A stretch of DNA of 64,000 nt from BD2-11 sp965115885. Its GTDB lineage: Bacteria > Gemmatimonadota > Gemmatimonadetes > Longimicrobiales > Gaopeijiaceae. The position numbers and the translations under genes were made by a program. Positions 1 through 7,677 of this stretch are shown here, one piece after another (position 1 is the first letter of the stretch; every line of letters starts with the position of its first letter). The notes beneath the pieces were generated by a model. The model saw only the letters and a list, made by a program, of their open reading frames with translations. It was not told the origin of the DNA and did not search any database. The DNA lies in assembly GCA_965115885.1 (NCBI GenBank), contig OZ220479.1, positions 2,356,001 through 2,420,000 of the forward strand, read 5' to 3'.

Positions 1-108
1 AGCCGCTTGCCGATCGCCATCTACGCACTCCATGGCTGAGGTCTTCGTAGAACCTGTAATCTAACCAAACCATGCGGTCAGTGCGACGACGACTTTATCC
101 ACGGGCTG
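1..108 (-). mobile_element. End of an IS1182-like IS (second copy, partial)
   Basis: These bases are nearly identical to the transposase-start end of the complete element at 16336-17878; one substitution is visible in the first 60 bases. Bases 1-20 encode the first codons of its transposase on the minus strand (MAIGKRL), and the element ends with the terminal inverted repeat reading CAGCCCGTGGATAAA on the minus strand. The rest lies outside the window. The base quartet next to the end is ATAG (109-112) instead of the CTAG seen at the other copies. The insertion supplies the stop codon of the neighbouring ATPase gene. Confidence 0.9.
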
Positions 109-1798
109 ATAGCTTTTCCCCGATTTCGGGATCGATCTCGTCATCGGGAACATGATCGACAAGCTTGTAGAAACTCCCCTTCCTCATAAGGTTGGGGATA
201 CCGATCGCCTGGAAGTATGCCCCGAATAGCGGCGTCAAGAACTCATCGCTCACCTTGACGTCATTGTCCCAAGGCGACATCTCTTTCAACAGGCGCAGGG
301 CCTTGCCGACGTCCGAAACAGCCTCCCGCATGGCCTTCAATCTCCTGTCGGCTTCCGATGGGGCGAAGAGAGGCATCGGTTCGCTCGCCATTGCGTCAGC
401 GCGCGCATACGCTTCGAGAGTCGCTTCGGAACACAGATAGTTCTCGATCTCCCGCCGTTCCCAGAGCAGATATTCAAGATACTGATCTTTCGGCATACCT
501 TTTTTGAGATGGTCAAAGAGGGCTGTCCCCTTGAGGCCGGGAAGCGCTTCTCTTAAGCCGTGGAAGTGATGCGAGGCAGCACGCGGATTGTTACCGACAT
601 ATAAAACGAACGGTCTTTCCAGCGCCCGAACAGCCTCGCTCTTGCCCAGACGTCGGGCGAAAGCTTGCAATATCGCCAAGTCCGTGGAGCCTTCGAGGTA
701 CAACACCCAGCCGGTCTGCTCAGCTTGATAATACCGATCGAAGCCAATCTCGGCCAGTGCCTTGCGCACTTGGCTCCGTCCGTCGCCAATCCGGTGCGGC
801 TTCCCCACGAAAGCGATCACCAAGTCCTTGTCGGCCGCTTCGTTCAGCAGCACTTCGGAATGACTTGCCGCAATGATTTGATTGCCGTTATCCGAAGCCA
901 CTTCGGATATAAGTTTATATACTTGGCGCTGGCGCAGGATCTCCAGATGGGCGTCAGGTTCGTCAAGCAGAACGACAGCGCCGGGGTTGGCGTACATGTA
1001 GGCGAGAATCAGGAGAGTCTGCTGCAGTCCCCGTCCGCTCGACGAGAGATCGAGAGCCGAACCGCGCTCTCGATATCCCATGGTGATTTCTCCCCTCTCT
1101 TCAATATAGCAAGGTTTTTCGATCTCTACTGCAAAGAGCATTTTGATCTGTTCCGTCAGCGATTCCCAACGATCCGGATCCCGCTCCAGGATGCGGAGAC
1201 ACAGATTGCGGAGGACTTCGGCGGTACGGCCTTCGCCAACCCTGACATTCACCGCCCCCTGATCGAGTCTTGTTTCGGTCGCGGCGAGACCGGACAAGGG
1301 AGGAAGAAAGGCGATACGCACCGAACCCGCTTCGTGCGGGACCGGCATCCTCTTGGGCCGCCTGCCTCCTTCGAGTCGAAGCGGACGACAATAGAACGAC
1401 TCCTCGTTGGCATAGTCGAATTCAAGGCCGCAACTCCACACCTTGTCCTTGTCGATCCCCTCAACAACAAGATCAATGCGCACATTGTCCGTCCGCTGTT
1501 TGCCCTCAACTTTACGAACGTCGCGAACATGCAGGTCCCGCCACAGGAGCTTGGCCGCAGGGTGCGGGATAGCGAGCAAGTCCCGCCGATTGACCGTGAC
1601 TCCGGCCCGCCTCTTCGGTACAGTTTTGCCGCCGCGTTTTTCATTCCAACGCTTGACGCCGACATCCCATAGAGCTAGCGCCTGCATGGCCGAAGTCTTG
1701 CCGGAATTGTTCGGCCCGATGAAAACAACAGGGTTGCCCAGTTCGATCTCGACCTCGTCGAAGCGCTTGAAGTTATACGCGATAAGTTTGGTGAGCAT
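95..1798 (-). CDS. OLD-like ATPase with C-terminal TOPRIM-type region, 3' end cut by an IS
   Basis: The 567-residue protein begins with an ABC/SMC-type ATPase domain: Walker A GPNNSGKT (residues 28-35), signature SSSGRG, Walker B VVLLDEPDAHL and the H-loop ASHSEV. A TOPRIM-like segment follows (YLEGSTDLAIL, then a degenerate second acidic motif near FDHLKK, and WERREIENYL). This order matches OLD-family nucleases, including GajA-type and fused AAA-TOPRIM (PARIS-like) anti-phage proteins; which one is not decidable here, and no GajB helicase is visible. A Shine-Dalgarno GGGAGAAG precedes the ATG. The last residues SARG and the stop are encoded by the IS terminus, so the native C-terminus is lost. 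It follows an hsdM remnant by 19 bases, suggesting a trimmed defence island. Confidence 0.8.
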   Translation of the reverse strand: MLTKLIAYNFKRFDEVEIELGNPVVFIGPNNSGKTSAMQALALWDVGVKRWNEKRGGKTVPKRRAGVTVNRRDLLAIPHPAAKLLWRDLHVRDVRKVEGKQRTDNVRIDLVVEGIDKDKVWSCGLEFDYANEESFYCRPLRLEGGRRPKRMPVPHEAGSVRIAFLPPLSGLAATETRLDQGAVNVRVGEGRTAEVLRNLCLRILERDPDRWESLTEQIKMLFAVEIEKPCYIEERGEITMGYRERGSALDLSSSGRGLQQTLLILAYMYANPGAVVLLDEPDAHLEILRQRQVYKLISEVASDNGNQIIAASHSEVLLNEAADKDLVIAFVGKPHRIGDGRSQVRKALAEIGFDRYYQAEQTGWVLYLEGSTDLAILQAFARRLGKSEAVRALERPFVLYVGNNPRAASHHFHGLREALPGLKGTALFDHLKKGMPKDQYLEYLLWERREIENYLCSEATLEAYARADAMASEPMPLFAPSEADRRLKAMREAVSDVGKALRLLKEMSPWDNDVKVSDEFLTPLFGAYFQAIGIPNLMRKGSFYKLVDHVPDDEIDPEIGEKLSARG

Positions 1799-1817
1799 CC
1801 GATGCTTCTCCCATTTC

Positions 1818-2021
1818 TCAGGCGTTGGATTGCGAATCCGTTATCCACTCGGCGAGCACCGTTGCGCAGCACTCCTCGAAGGTGTCGGAGACGTATTTGA
1901 GGAAGATGAGGCCGAACACGATGTGCATGTATTCGGAGACGGCCATCGAACCTCGGAGCGTGTCGGCCATCTCCCACAGCTCGGCTTCGCAGCCGGTCGT
2001 GGCACCGCTACCGGTTCGCAT
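1818..2021 (-). pseudogene. hsdM N-terminal remnant (type I methyltransferase subunit)
   Basis: About 67 residues match the HsdM_N domain of type I restriction-modification methyltransferases: an ELWEMADTLRGSM helix followed by GLIFLKYVSDTFEE. In intact HsdM the N6-adenine methyltransferase core follows; here similarity stops after the FEE and a stop codon comes 15 residues later, just before the ATPase gene. The AAGGGAG Shine-Dalgarno and an ATG at 2021 are preserved, so a short peptide could still be made. The ATPase gene seems to have replaced the body of hsdM by deletion or recombination (inference). Confidence 0.7.
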
Positions 2022-2287
2022 GGCGGACATCTCCCTTCGCTCCATGACCTGTCTCGAAAACGCTCCGCATCGACCGCGCAAGGCCTCGCCAAAGATGCGA
2101 TGCGGGCTAGGCGGCCTACACCTGAGTCCGACACCAGCCGTGCGCCATCAACTTAATCACGGCTCCAGTAGACTGCAGCGCAAGTCGTCGGTCATGTCCG
2201 AGGTCGCCGATCGCGAAGACGGGGACCGGACAACGTGCAGTCGAGATCCGGGCGCGCGCGCGCTGTCGTTGCGACGTGCGGACCGCC

Positions 2288-2806
2288 CTACCTGAGTTGC
2301 TTGGGTCGGACGTAGTGTTCCAAGGTTCCGCTCGCGCCCGGCAGATCGGCCCAGCCGTCGATCCGAAAGGAGAGAACCGCCAGCGCGCCGGTGGGATACT
2401 TGCGCCGCAGGCGCGCGATGCTCTTCTCGTCGCCGAAAACGGAATGGCGTCCGGCGAATTCGGCGATGCCCGGATTGTGCCCGACGACCGCAACCGTGTC
2501 GTCGGCGTCGGCGTCGTCCTGCTTGATCAGTTGATCGAGGATCGCCTGCGACGACGCGTGGTAGAGCGCCCTGCGGCGCACGACCGGGACCTCTCCCATC
2601 GTCGGCGCCATGCGCTCCCAAGTCTCGCTCGTGCGCCGCGCCGCGGAGCAGAGCACACGGTCCGGAACCAAACCGCGGTCCCGGATCCAAGCTGCGACGA
2701 GAGGAGCGTCCCGGCGTCCCCGGGACGAGAGCGGTCGGTCGAAGTCCGCGAGCGTGTAGTCCTTCCAGTCGGACTTGGCGTGGCGAAGCAGAAGGATCCT
2801 CTTCAA
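2288..2806 (-). CDS. sixA: SixA-like phosphohistidine phosphatase
   Basis: A 172-residue histidine-phosphatase-superfamily protein. The RHG-type motif LLRHAKS lies at residues 5-11, the second catalytic histidine is in VVGHNPGI, and a conserved SAARRTSETW segment lies between them. Length and motif spacing fit SixA, a cytoplasmic enzyme that removes phosphate from histidine residues of phosphorelay proteins. The start is a TTG 9 bases after the stop of a small in-frame upstream ORF, so translation may be coupled; no ATG fits the conserved N-terminus. The family is clear; the exact substrate is inferred. Confidence 0.85.
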   Translation of the reverse strand: MKRILLLRHAKSDWKDYTLADFDRPLSSRGRRDAPLVAAWIRDRGLVPDRVLCSAARRTSETWERMAPTMGEVPVVRRRALYHASSQAILDQLIKQDDADADDTVAVVGHNPGIAEFAGRHSVFGDEKSIARLRRKYPTGALAVLSFRIDGWADLPGASGTLEHYVRPKQLR

Positions 2807-2815
2807 CGGCGACGC

Positions 2816-2983
2816 TCATGGGCGCTTCCGCCGCCGCCACGCGTACCCGGGCGGGGCGGGCGGTTTCGGAAGACGCATCGGGTTGTCGGGTTTCTCGGCG
2901 GTGGGCGGCTTCGGTTTTCCGGGCCGTTGCACGCGCGGCTTGTCGAACACGCCCCCCTTCTTGGCGATCAGCTTCCAGATCAT
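2816..2983 (-). CDS. Small basic proline-rich protein, hypothetical
   Basis: A 55-residue ORF with an ATG preceded by GGGAG at a normal distance. It starts MIWKLIAKKGG and becomes Pro/Lys/Arg-rich, ending in RRRKRP. It sits directly upstream of sixA, in the same frame and separated by 9 bases after the stop codon, so the two are probably co-translated. I do not recognise a family. Its support is the ribosome binding site, the tight spacing and the coherent composition; it may instead be a leader peptide. Confidence 0.5.
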   Translation of the reverse strand: MIWKLIAKKGGVFDKPRVQRPGKPKPPTAEKPDNPMRLPKPPAPPGYAWRRRKRP

Positions 2984-3098
2984 GGTGCGGGCTCCCCGGG
3001 GACGGCAGGAAACGGTACGCGAACGCCGTTCCCTACGACAAGGGCAAGCCGACCGTTTCGGTACGCGCTTCCCCGAAGGGCCCGATCCCGTCCGGCGT

Positions 3099-4406
3099 TC
3101 ATCGCCCGGACGGAAGCCCGCGATCCTCCGACGGCTTGCCTTCCGCCGCCCGGCGCAACACCCGTTCGATGTCCAGGCCGAGCACCGACGCCAAACCCTC
3201 GAGCGTCCCGTAGGCGCCCCGGACCCGCTGGTTCAGAGCGTTGGAAACTCCTTCGCCCTCGCCTCCGTCCATGACCACGACGCGGTCGATGTCGACGCCC
3301 CGGACGGCGCCCACGGCGATCTCCAGCAGCTCCGGCAACTTCTCGGCCATGAACACGGCGAAGGCCGCCTCCCCTCCCTGCCCAACCTCCGCGTACAGCC
3401 GTCGGAGCACTTCGACCTGGGCTTTTCCGCGCTCCAGGATCGGCGCCGCATCCGCCTGCGCACGGGCGAAGGCCGCCTCCTTCTCGGCCTTGGCGGGCTC
3501 CACCACGTCCGCGCGCAGACGCTGCTCCTCGCGCTCGACCCGCTTCATCTCGAGGATCTCCTCGGCCTCCACCTCCGCCTCCAGCGCCTTGACGCGCGCG
3601 ACCTTCTCGGCGGTCTCGCCCTCCCGGTCGAGCTCCGCCTTGCGCACACGCAACTGGTTCTCGGCCTCGGCCACCTTGAGGGAAGCGGCGGCCTCGCGGA
3701 CCTGAGCGCGGCGGCGGGCTTCGGCGCGGGCCTCGCGGGTGTCCGCATCGGCCTGCGCCTCCGCGATCTCCGCCGACCGGATGGCCTCGGCCGACTTCTC
3801 GCGGCCGATGGCCTCGAGGTAGCCGCGCTCGTCGCTCACGTTCTGGATCTTCAGGACGTCCAGGTGGAAGCCCAGGGAGGCCAGATCCTCGCCGGCGTCC
3901 TCCGACAGCGCCTTCGCGAACCCGAGCCGGTCCTCGTTGACCGCCTCCGGGGTGAGGGTCGCGAGCACTCCCCGCAGGTTGCCGGTGAGGGTGTCCTGGG
4001 CGAGCAGGCGCACCTCGTCCATGGTCTTCCCGAGAAGGCGCTCGACGGCGTTGTTGAACACCCACTCGGGCTCCGAGGCGATCTTCACGTTGGCGATGGC
4101 CTCGACGCTCAGAGGGATGTTGCCCTTGGAGAAGGCGTTGTTGACCGAGATCTCGATGGGGATGGTCTCGAGGTTCATGTGCTGCACGGTCTCGATGATG
4201 GGCACGCGCAGCGTGCGCCCCCCGGAGATGGAGCGGTACCCCACCGTCTGCCCGTCCGCGGACACCCGTTTCCGGCCCGTGAGCACGGCGGCTTGGTTCG
4301 GGGGCACGATCACGATCAGTTTACTGACGGTCGACACGAACACCAACGCCGCCACCAACACCACCAAAGCCACGGCGACCATCGCCAGAGGTTCCAAGGG
4401 TTCCAC
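3099..4406 (-). CDS. Flotillin-like SPFH-domain membrane protein (YqiK/FloT type)
   Basis: One N-terminal membrane segment (MVAVALVVLVAALVFVSTVS) is followed by an SPFH/Band 7 domain (about residues 40-200), a long alanine/glutamate-rich coiled coil containing repeated EAR/EAE blocks (about 205-340), and a C-terminal flotillin region. Flotillins oligomerise on the inner membrane and organise membrane microdomains. I chose the GTG at 4406 because GGAGGAG lies eight bases upstream; an ATG at 4382 is an alternative. The natural partner, an NfeD-like protein (6023-6577), is upstream on the same strand but an IS3 element now lies between them, so the operon promoter is probably cut off. Confidence 0.85.
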   Translation of the reverse strand: MEPLEPLAMVAVALVVLVAALVFVSTVSKLIVIVPPNQAAVLTGRKRVSADGQTVGYRSISGGRTLRVPIIETVQHMNLETIPIEISVNNAFSKGNIPLSVEAIANVKIASEPEWVFNNAVERLLGKTMDEVRLLAQDTLTGNLRGVLATLTPEAVNEDRLGFAKALSEDAGEDLASLGFHLDVLKIQNVSDERGYLEAIGREKSAEAIRSAEIAEAQADADTREARAEARRRAQVREAAASLKVAEAENQLRVRKAELDREGETAEKVARVKALEAEVEAEEILEMKRVEREEQRLRADVVEPAKAEKEAAFARAQADAAPILERGKAQVEVLRRLYAEVGQGGEAAFAVFMAEKLPELLEIAVGAVRGVDIDRVVVMDGGEGEGVSNALNQRVRGAYGTLEGLASVLGLDIERVLRRAAEGKPSEDRGLPSGR

Positions 4407-4704
4407 TGCGCGTCTCCTCCCGATTGGGTGCCTGCGCGATTTCGCGTGTCGGCGTCCCTCTTCTCCCGAAGGGTGCGGGCGGAGTTCCGTCGCAACGGTG
4501 GACAGGGACGCCTTCCCGCGCACTGAGGTGGTCCCACCCCGTTGGACAGGATGGGGGCAAAGTTAAGGTGTACTCCGTCGCTTCGCGACGATTCCTTTCG
4601 GGGTTGGTTCGAGCGGGTGCGACGCTTCCCGAACCGGGCTCCGCCGACCTCGCCAACCCACCCCCTCGAACAGCCCCCTCCTCACCTCGGAGTGAGTCTA
4701 ACCT

Positions 4705-4740
4705 CGATTTTCCCGGCGGGCTAGCCCGCCGGGAAAATCG
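4705..4740. repeat. Perfect 36-bp palindrome centred on CTAG, inside the IS3 tail
   Basis: Sixteen bases (CGATTTTCCCGGCGGG) are followed by CTAG and then the exact reverse complement. It lies between the orfB stop and the left end of the IS3 element. The T-run is on the 5' side on both strands, so it is not a standard intrinsic terminator. It is a strong hairpin or cruciform, and its centre is the same tetranucleotide used as target by other elements in this window. Confidence 0.9.
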
Positions 4741-4826
4741 ACGCAACCGGCGCCGCGTCTCCCCAGGCGACCCCTGCCGCCGGTTCGCCGGTTCCGACCA
4801 CGTCCCTCCCAACGCTCCGGACCCGC

Positions 4827-5690
4827 TCATGCCACGTCCACGCCCTCGCGGTACGCCTCGCCGGGCGTCCGCCCGCCCAACGCCGAGTGCGGACGCTCTT
4901 CGTTGTAGAAGTCCATCCAATCCCCGATCACGCGCCGCGCCGCGACCCCGTCTTCGATCTCCCGCAGATAGACCGCCTCGTACTTCAGCGACCTCCACAA
5001 CCGCTCGATGAAGATGTTGTCCAGGTACCGTCCCCGCCCGTCCATCGAGAACCGAACGTCCGCCCTCAGGACCCGCTCGGCGAACGCCTCGCTCGTGAAC
5101 TGCGAGCCCTGGTCGGTGTTGAAGATCTCCGGCCTCCCTGAGCCCAGCGCCTCCTCCAGCGCGCTCACGCAGAAGGACGCGTCCATCGTGTTCGACAGCT
5201 CCCACGCCAACACGTGGCGCGTCGCCCAGTCCATCACCGCCACCAGGTAGAAAAACCCCCGGGACACAGGCACATAGGTGATGTCCGCGCACCACACCTG
5301 ATCCGTCCGCGAGACCTCGACGCCCCGCAGCAGGTACGGAAACACCCGGTGCTCCGGGCTCGCCGCGCTCGTCCTCGGACGCCGGTAGATCGCCTCGATC
5401 CCCATCTTCCGCATCAGCCGGCGGACCCGGTGTCTGCCGACCGTCGTCCCCTCGCGCCGAAGGTGGCGTGCCATCTGCCGACTCCCGTAGAACGGGTAGT
5501 CCATGTGGAGTCGATCCATGCGACGCATGAGCGCGAGACCGTCCTCGCTCTCGCCCTTCGGCGCGTAGTACAGCGACGACCGGCTCACGCCCACCAGCGC
5601 GCATTGCTTCGCCAGCGCCAGTGGGCCGTCCCGCTGGATCATCCGTCGGCGCTCGGCCCGGGTCAGCCCCGCAACCCGCGCCGAAAAAAA
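4827..5690 (-). CDS. IS3-family OrfB transposase (DDE), read by -1 frameshift
   Basis: The frame becomes meaningful immediately after the T7 slip site and gives the HTH_21 linker (VSRSSLYYAPKGE) followed by the rve/DDE integrase core: CADITYVPV (first D), NTDQGSQFTSEAF (second D), and the final E in IERLWRSLKYE, ending with FYNEERPHSALGGRTP. All catalytic acids are present and no internal stop is seen. No separate strong start exists, so production as an OrfAB fusion is most likely. Confidence 0.9.
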   Translation of the reverse strand, partial: FFSARVAGLTRAERRRMIQRDGPLALAKQCALVGVSRSSLYYAPKGESEDGLALMRRMDRLHMDYPFYGSRQMARHLRREGTTVGRHRVRRLMRKMGIEAIYRRPRTSAASPEHRVFPYLLRGVEVSRTDQVWCADITYVPVSRGFFYLVAVMDWATRHVLAWELSNTMDASFCVSALEEALGSGRPEIFNTDQGSQFTSEAFAERVLRADVRFSMDGRGRYLDNIFIERLWRSLKYEAVYLREIEDGVAARRVIGDWMDFYNEERPHSALGGRTPGEAYREGVDVA

Positions 5691-5947
5691 TCCCGCTCGA
5701 CGGTCAGCTCCCCGATCTTCGCGTGGAGATCGTGGATCGTGGCGTCGCGCTCCTTGACGCGCTTCTGCGCGCCGGGGTCGAACACGCCCGGGGCGGCGCC
5801 GAGCAACTGCCGCTTCCACAGGCTCACCTGGTTGGGATGGAGCTCGTGGCGGCGGGCGATCGCCTGGACGCTGTCGCGCTCCCGGATCGCCTCGAGGGCC
5901 ACCCGGGCCTTGAACTGCGGGGTGAATCTCCGTCTTCTCCTGGCCAC
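5663..5947 (-). CDS. IS3-family OrfA (helix-turn-helix)
   Basis: A 94-residue protein of the HTH_Tnp_1 type: N-terminal MARRRRRFTPQFKARVALEA, a helix-turn-helix (AIARRHELHPNQVSLWKRQLL) and a C-terminal leucine-zipper-like stretch. It ends shortly after a run of seven T residues on the coding strand (5684-5690), the expected place for a programmed -1 frameshift that makes the OrfAB transposase. OrfA alone normally binds the IS ends. Confidence 0.9.
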   Translation of the reverse strand: MARRRRRFTPQFKARVALEAIRERDSVQAIARRHELHPNQVSLWKRQLLGAAPGVFDPGAQKRVKERDATIHDLHAKIGELTVERDFFRRGLRG

Positions 5948-6022
5948 TGCAGTGCCTCCTCTCGGGTACGGGAGTACACCTTAACGGCCTGTCCAAAAAA
6001 CTGGGACCACCTCACACCGCCG

Positions 6023-6577
6023 TCAATCATCGATCAGCTCGATCTCCGTCGCAACCACGGCGGCCATGCCCGATTCCATGCCCACCACCACCACGGACCG
6101 ACCCGGGCCCAGCGCTTGGTCCGGGGCGGCGCCCGCGTCCAAGCGGGCGCGAATGCTGTGGCGTCGGTCGCCGCGCAACACCCGGATGACGCCCGGGCTC
6201 TCGGCCGTGATTTCGAGCGACACCTCCGCGGTCAGCCCCACGAACGACCGCTCGCCCAGCATGTTGCCGGCGGCGCCGCGCTTCAGAAACCCGAACGCCG
6301 CCCCGATCAGCGCGCCCGTGGCCAGTCCGGCGACCCCGGCGGCCATGGCCGTCGATCCGGGGCGCGCGCCTTCCCACAGCAGGTGCAAAAGAGTGCCGGC
6401 GGCGCCGAACCCGAAAAGCGCGTAGATGATCGAACGCAACGAAAGGAGCTTCGCGGCATCGCCGACGCCCCCGGCGTCCAGGTCCAGCTCCGCGTCCGCT
6501 TCCAGAAAATCTCCGAAGAGCGACAGAAAAAGAAAACCGCCGCCCACGACGAGGCAGAAGATGTACGTTGCGAGCAT
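6023..6577 (-). CDS. NfeD/YqiJ-like membrane protein (flotillin partner)
   Basis: The 184-residue protein has an N-terminal hydrophobic helix (MLATYIFCLVVGGGFLFLSL), an acidic patch (EADAELDLD), further membrane segments up to about residue 105, and a C-terminal OB-fold-like beta-rich domain (GLTAEVSLEI ... VVVVGMESG). This architecture is that of the YqiJ/NfeD proteins encoded next to flotillins. The start is the only ATG that precedes the first helix. Its downstream partner gene is now about 1.6 kb away because of the IS3 insertion; polar effects are likely but not shown. Confidence 0.7.
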   Translation of the reverse strand: MLATYIFCLVVGGGFLFLSLFGDFLEADAELDLDAGGVGDAAKLLSLRSIIYALFGFGAAGTLLHLLWEGARPGSTAMAAGVAGLATGALIGAAFGFLKRGAAGNMLGERSFVGLTAEVSLEITAESPGVIRVLRGDRRHSIRARLDAGAAPDQALGPGRSVVVVGMESGMAAVVATEIELIDD

Positions 6578-6904
6578 AGGCGGTTCTCGTCCGGTCGCAC
6601 GGCGAACCCGGGATGCGGAGAGCCCGGCGTTCCGCGATTCGGCGGAGGGCCGAAATCTACCGATTCGCCGACGAAGCGGGAAACCCAGGAGCCGCCGCCA
6701 ACCCGGCTCCGCCGGAACCGCGGAACTCCGGCCCGGCGTCGCGATCTCGGGGTTTCGGTTGTCGCGGAGAGGAGTTCCTCCCGCGAGCGCCTCACGATCG
6801 CCGACGCCGTCGCGCCTGGCCGCTCGTCGCGCCATCGAAAGGTGAGCCGCAATCCCGGCCTCCCCGGACCCGAAGGAGTTTTCGGCTGGGGGGGAGCATC
6901 CCAG
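6578..6904. other. Non-coding stretch
   Basis: I find no credible gene here. Reading frames remain open only because of the high GC. The part next to 6905 may be the eroded 3' end of the PIN-toxin relic described below. Confidence 0.5.
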
Positions 6905-7112
6905 CTGCGTTCGCCGGGACGGACGCCCCCTACAGTGGCCGAACTCCGGGCAGCCGAGCCCCCCGATCAGCTCCGACGCCGCGTCCCACCCGACCGGAGG
7001 CGGAACCGCCTTCGACCGACCCGTCCTGCGCGGACGACCCGCGTTTCCCCGAAACAGAGCAACGCCGGCGCCGGGACGCATCGGTCCCGAGGACCGTCCG
7101 CAACGGCTTCAT
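6905..7112 (-). pseudogene. Decayed PIN-domain toxin
   Basis: Overlapping the end of the antitoxin gene by four bases is an ATG whose reading gives PLRTVLGTD, resembling the conserved start of PIN toxins (a VLDTN-type motif). After a frameshift the sequence continues as VALFRGNAGRP and WDAASELIGGLGCPEFG, resembling the second helix and the P-x-F-G segment of COG1569-type PIN toxins. The first catalytic Asp appears replaced by Gly, and the frame is broken. The reading is by eye and moderately confident. Confidence 0.4.
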
Positions 7113-7333
7113 TCATCCCCGCGCGCTTCGGCCACGACACGATCCACGTCCTTCTCGCCAAGACCGAGTTCCACGAGTTTGGCGCGAACCGCGTCGGCTC
7201 TGACGAGCCGTACCGGAGTCAGAACGATGCGATCGCGCTCCCGTGCGACGTCGAAGTACTCCGTGTCCGGAAATTCCGAGATGACGGCCTTGGGAAGAGT
7301 GAGCCGATTCTTCGAGGTGAGCTTGGCGAGCAC
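7109..7333 (-). CDS. AbrB/MazE/SpoVT-type antitoxin, now orphan
   Basis: A 74-residue protein with a swapped-hairpin AbrB N-terminus (LAKLTSKNRLTLPKAVI) and a helical C-terminus rich in Asp/Glu/Arg. The GTG start has GAGGAG five bases upstream. The C-terminal ATG overlap with the next frame is the usual gene order for antitoxin followed by PIN toxin, but that toxin is broken. The protein may persist as a DNA-binding autorepressor or simply as a relic. Confidence 0.75.
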   Translation of the reverse strand: MLAKLTSKNRLTLPKAVISEFPDTEYFDVARERDRIVLTPVRLVRADAVRAKLVELGLGEKDVDRVVAEARGDE

Positions 7334-7584
7334 GTTTCCTCCTCGCGCCAAATCCGTTCCCGTATGCAAGGATCCTTCATCCTTGCGCACGGGAACCCGC
7401 CGGGGCAAGTCTTCGATGCGCAGCGGATGGGCCACAAACCGGGCTCTCCGAAACTTCGGCGCCATGGCCACTGCATCGGCCGAGGGCGACGCCGACACCG
7501 CTCCGGCCCCGAACTCGACCTCGAGGAGGCGGCGAAATCTCCGCGACCGCGAGGGTGGCGGACCGGCGGCTCCAACGGCTTGGC

Positions 7585-7608
7585 GTTAGAGTTATAGTTA
7601 GAGTTAGA
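7585..7608. repeat. Four tandem GTTANA hexamers
   Basis: Four consecutive six-base units (GTTAGA, GTTATA, GTTAGA, GTTAGA) form an AT-rich island about 70 bp upstream of the DUF411 gene. They could be an operator or part of a promoter (TATAGT is embedded); function is not shown by the sequence. Confidence 0.6.
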
Positions 7609-7677
7609 TTGAAACGATACGGGAGGACCTGCCCGGCGACTCTTCGCGCTCCCGATCCCCGACCTTCCGAGGTTTCC

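Larger units (their letters stand above)
4524..6014 (-). mobile_element. IS3-family insertion sequence, apparently complete
   Basis: The element carries orfA and orfB and is bounded by imperfect inverted repeats of about 50 bp. Both ends begin TGAGGTGGTCCCA, then contain GGACAGG and finish with GTTAAGGTGTACTCC. A 3-bp CAC directly abuts each end, a target duplication typical of the family. About 300 bp follow orfB before the end, including a perfect 36-bp palindrome. A degenerate copy of the same terminal region lies at 18589-18750. The insertion separates the NfeD-like gene from its flotillin partner. Confidence 0.9.

Noticed and set aside
95..2021. A complete Gabija, PARIS or type I restriction system
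   Set aside because: No GajB-like helicase, no separate AriB, no hsdS or hsdR in the window, and the ATPase is truncated.
4705..4740. The palindrome as an intrinsic terminator for IS3 orfB
   Set aside because: The T-run precedes the stem on both strands, so no U-tract follows the hairpin.
6905..7333. A functional type II toxin-antitoxin module
   Set aside because: The PIN reading frame is broken and the first catalytic Asp seems missing, so only the antitoxin is supported.
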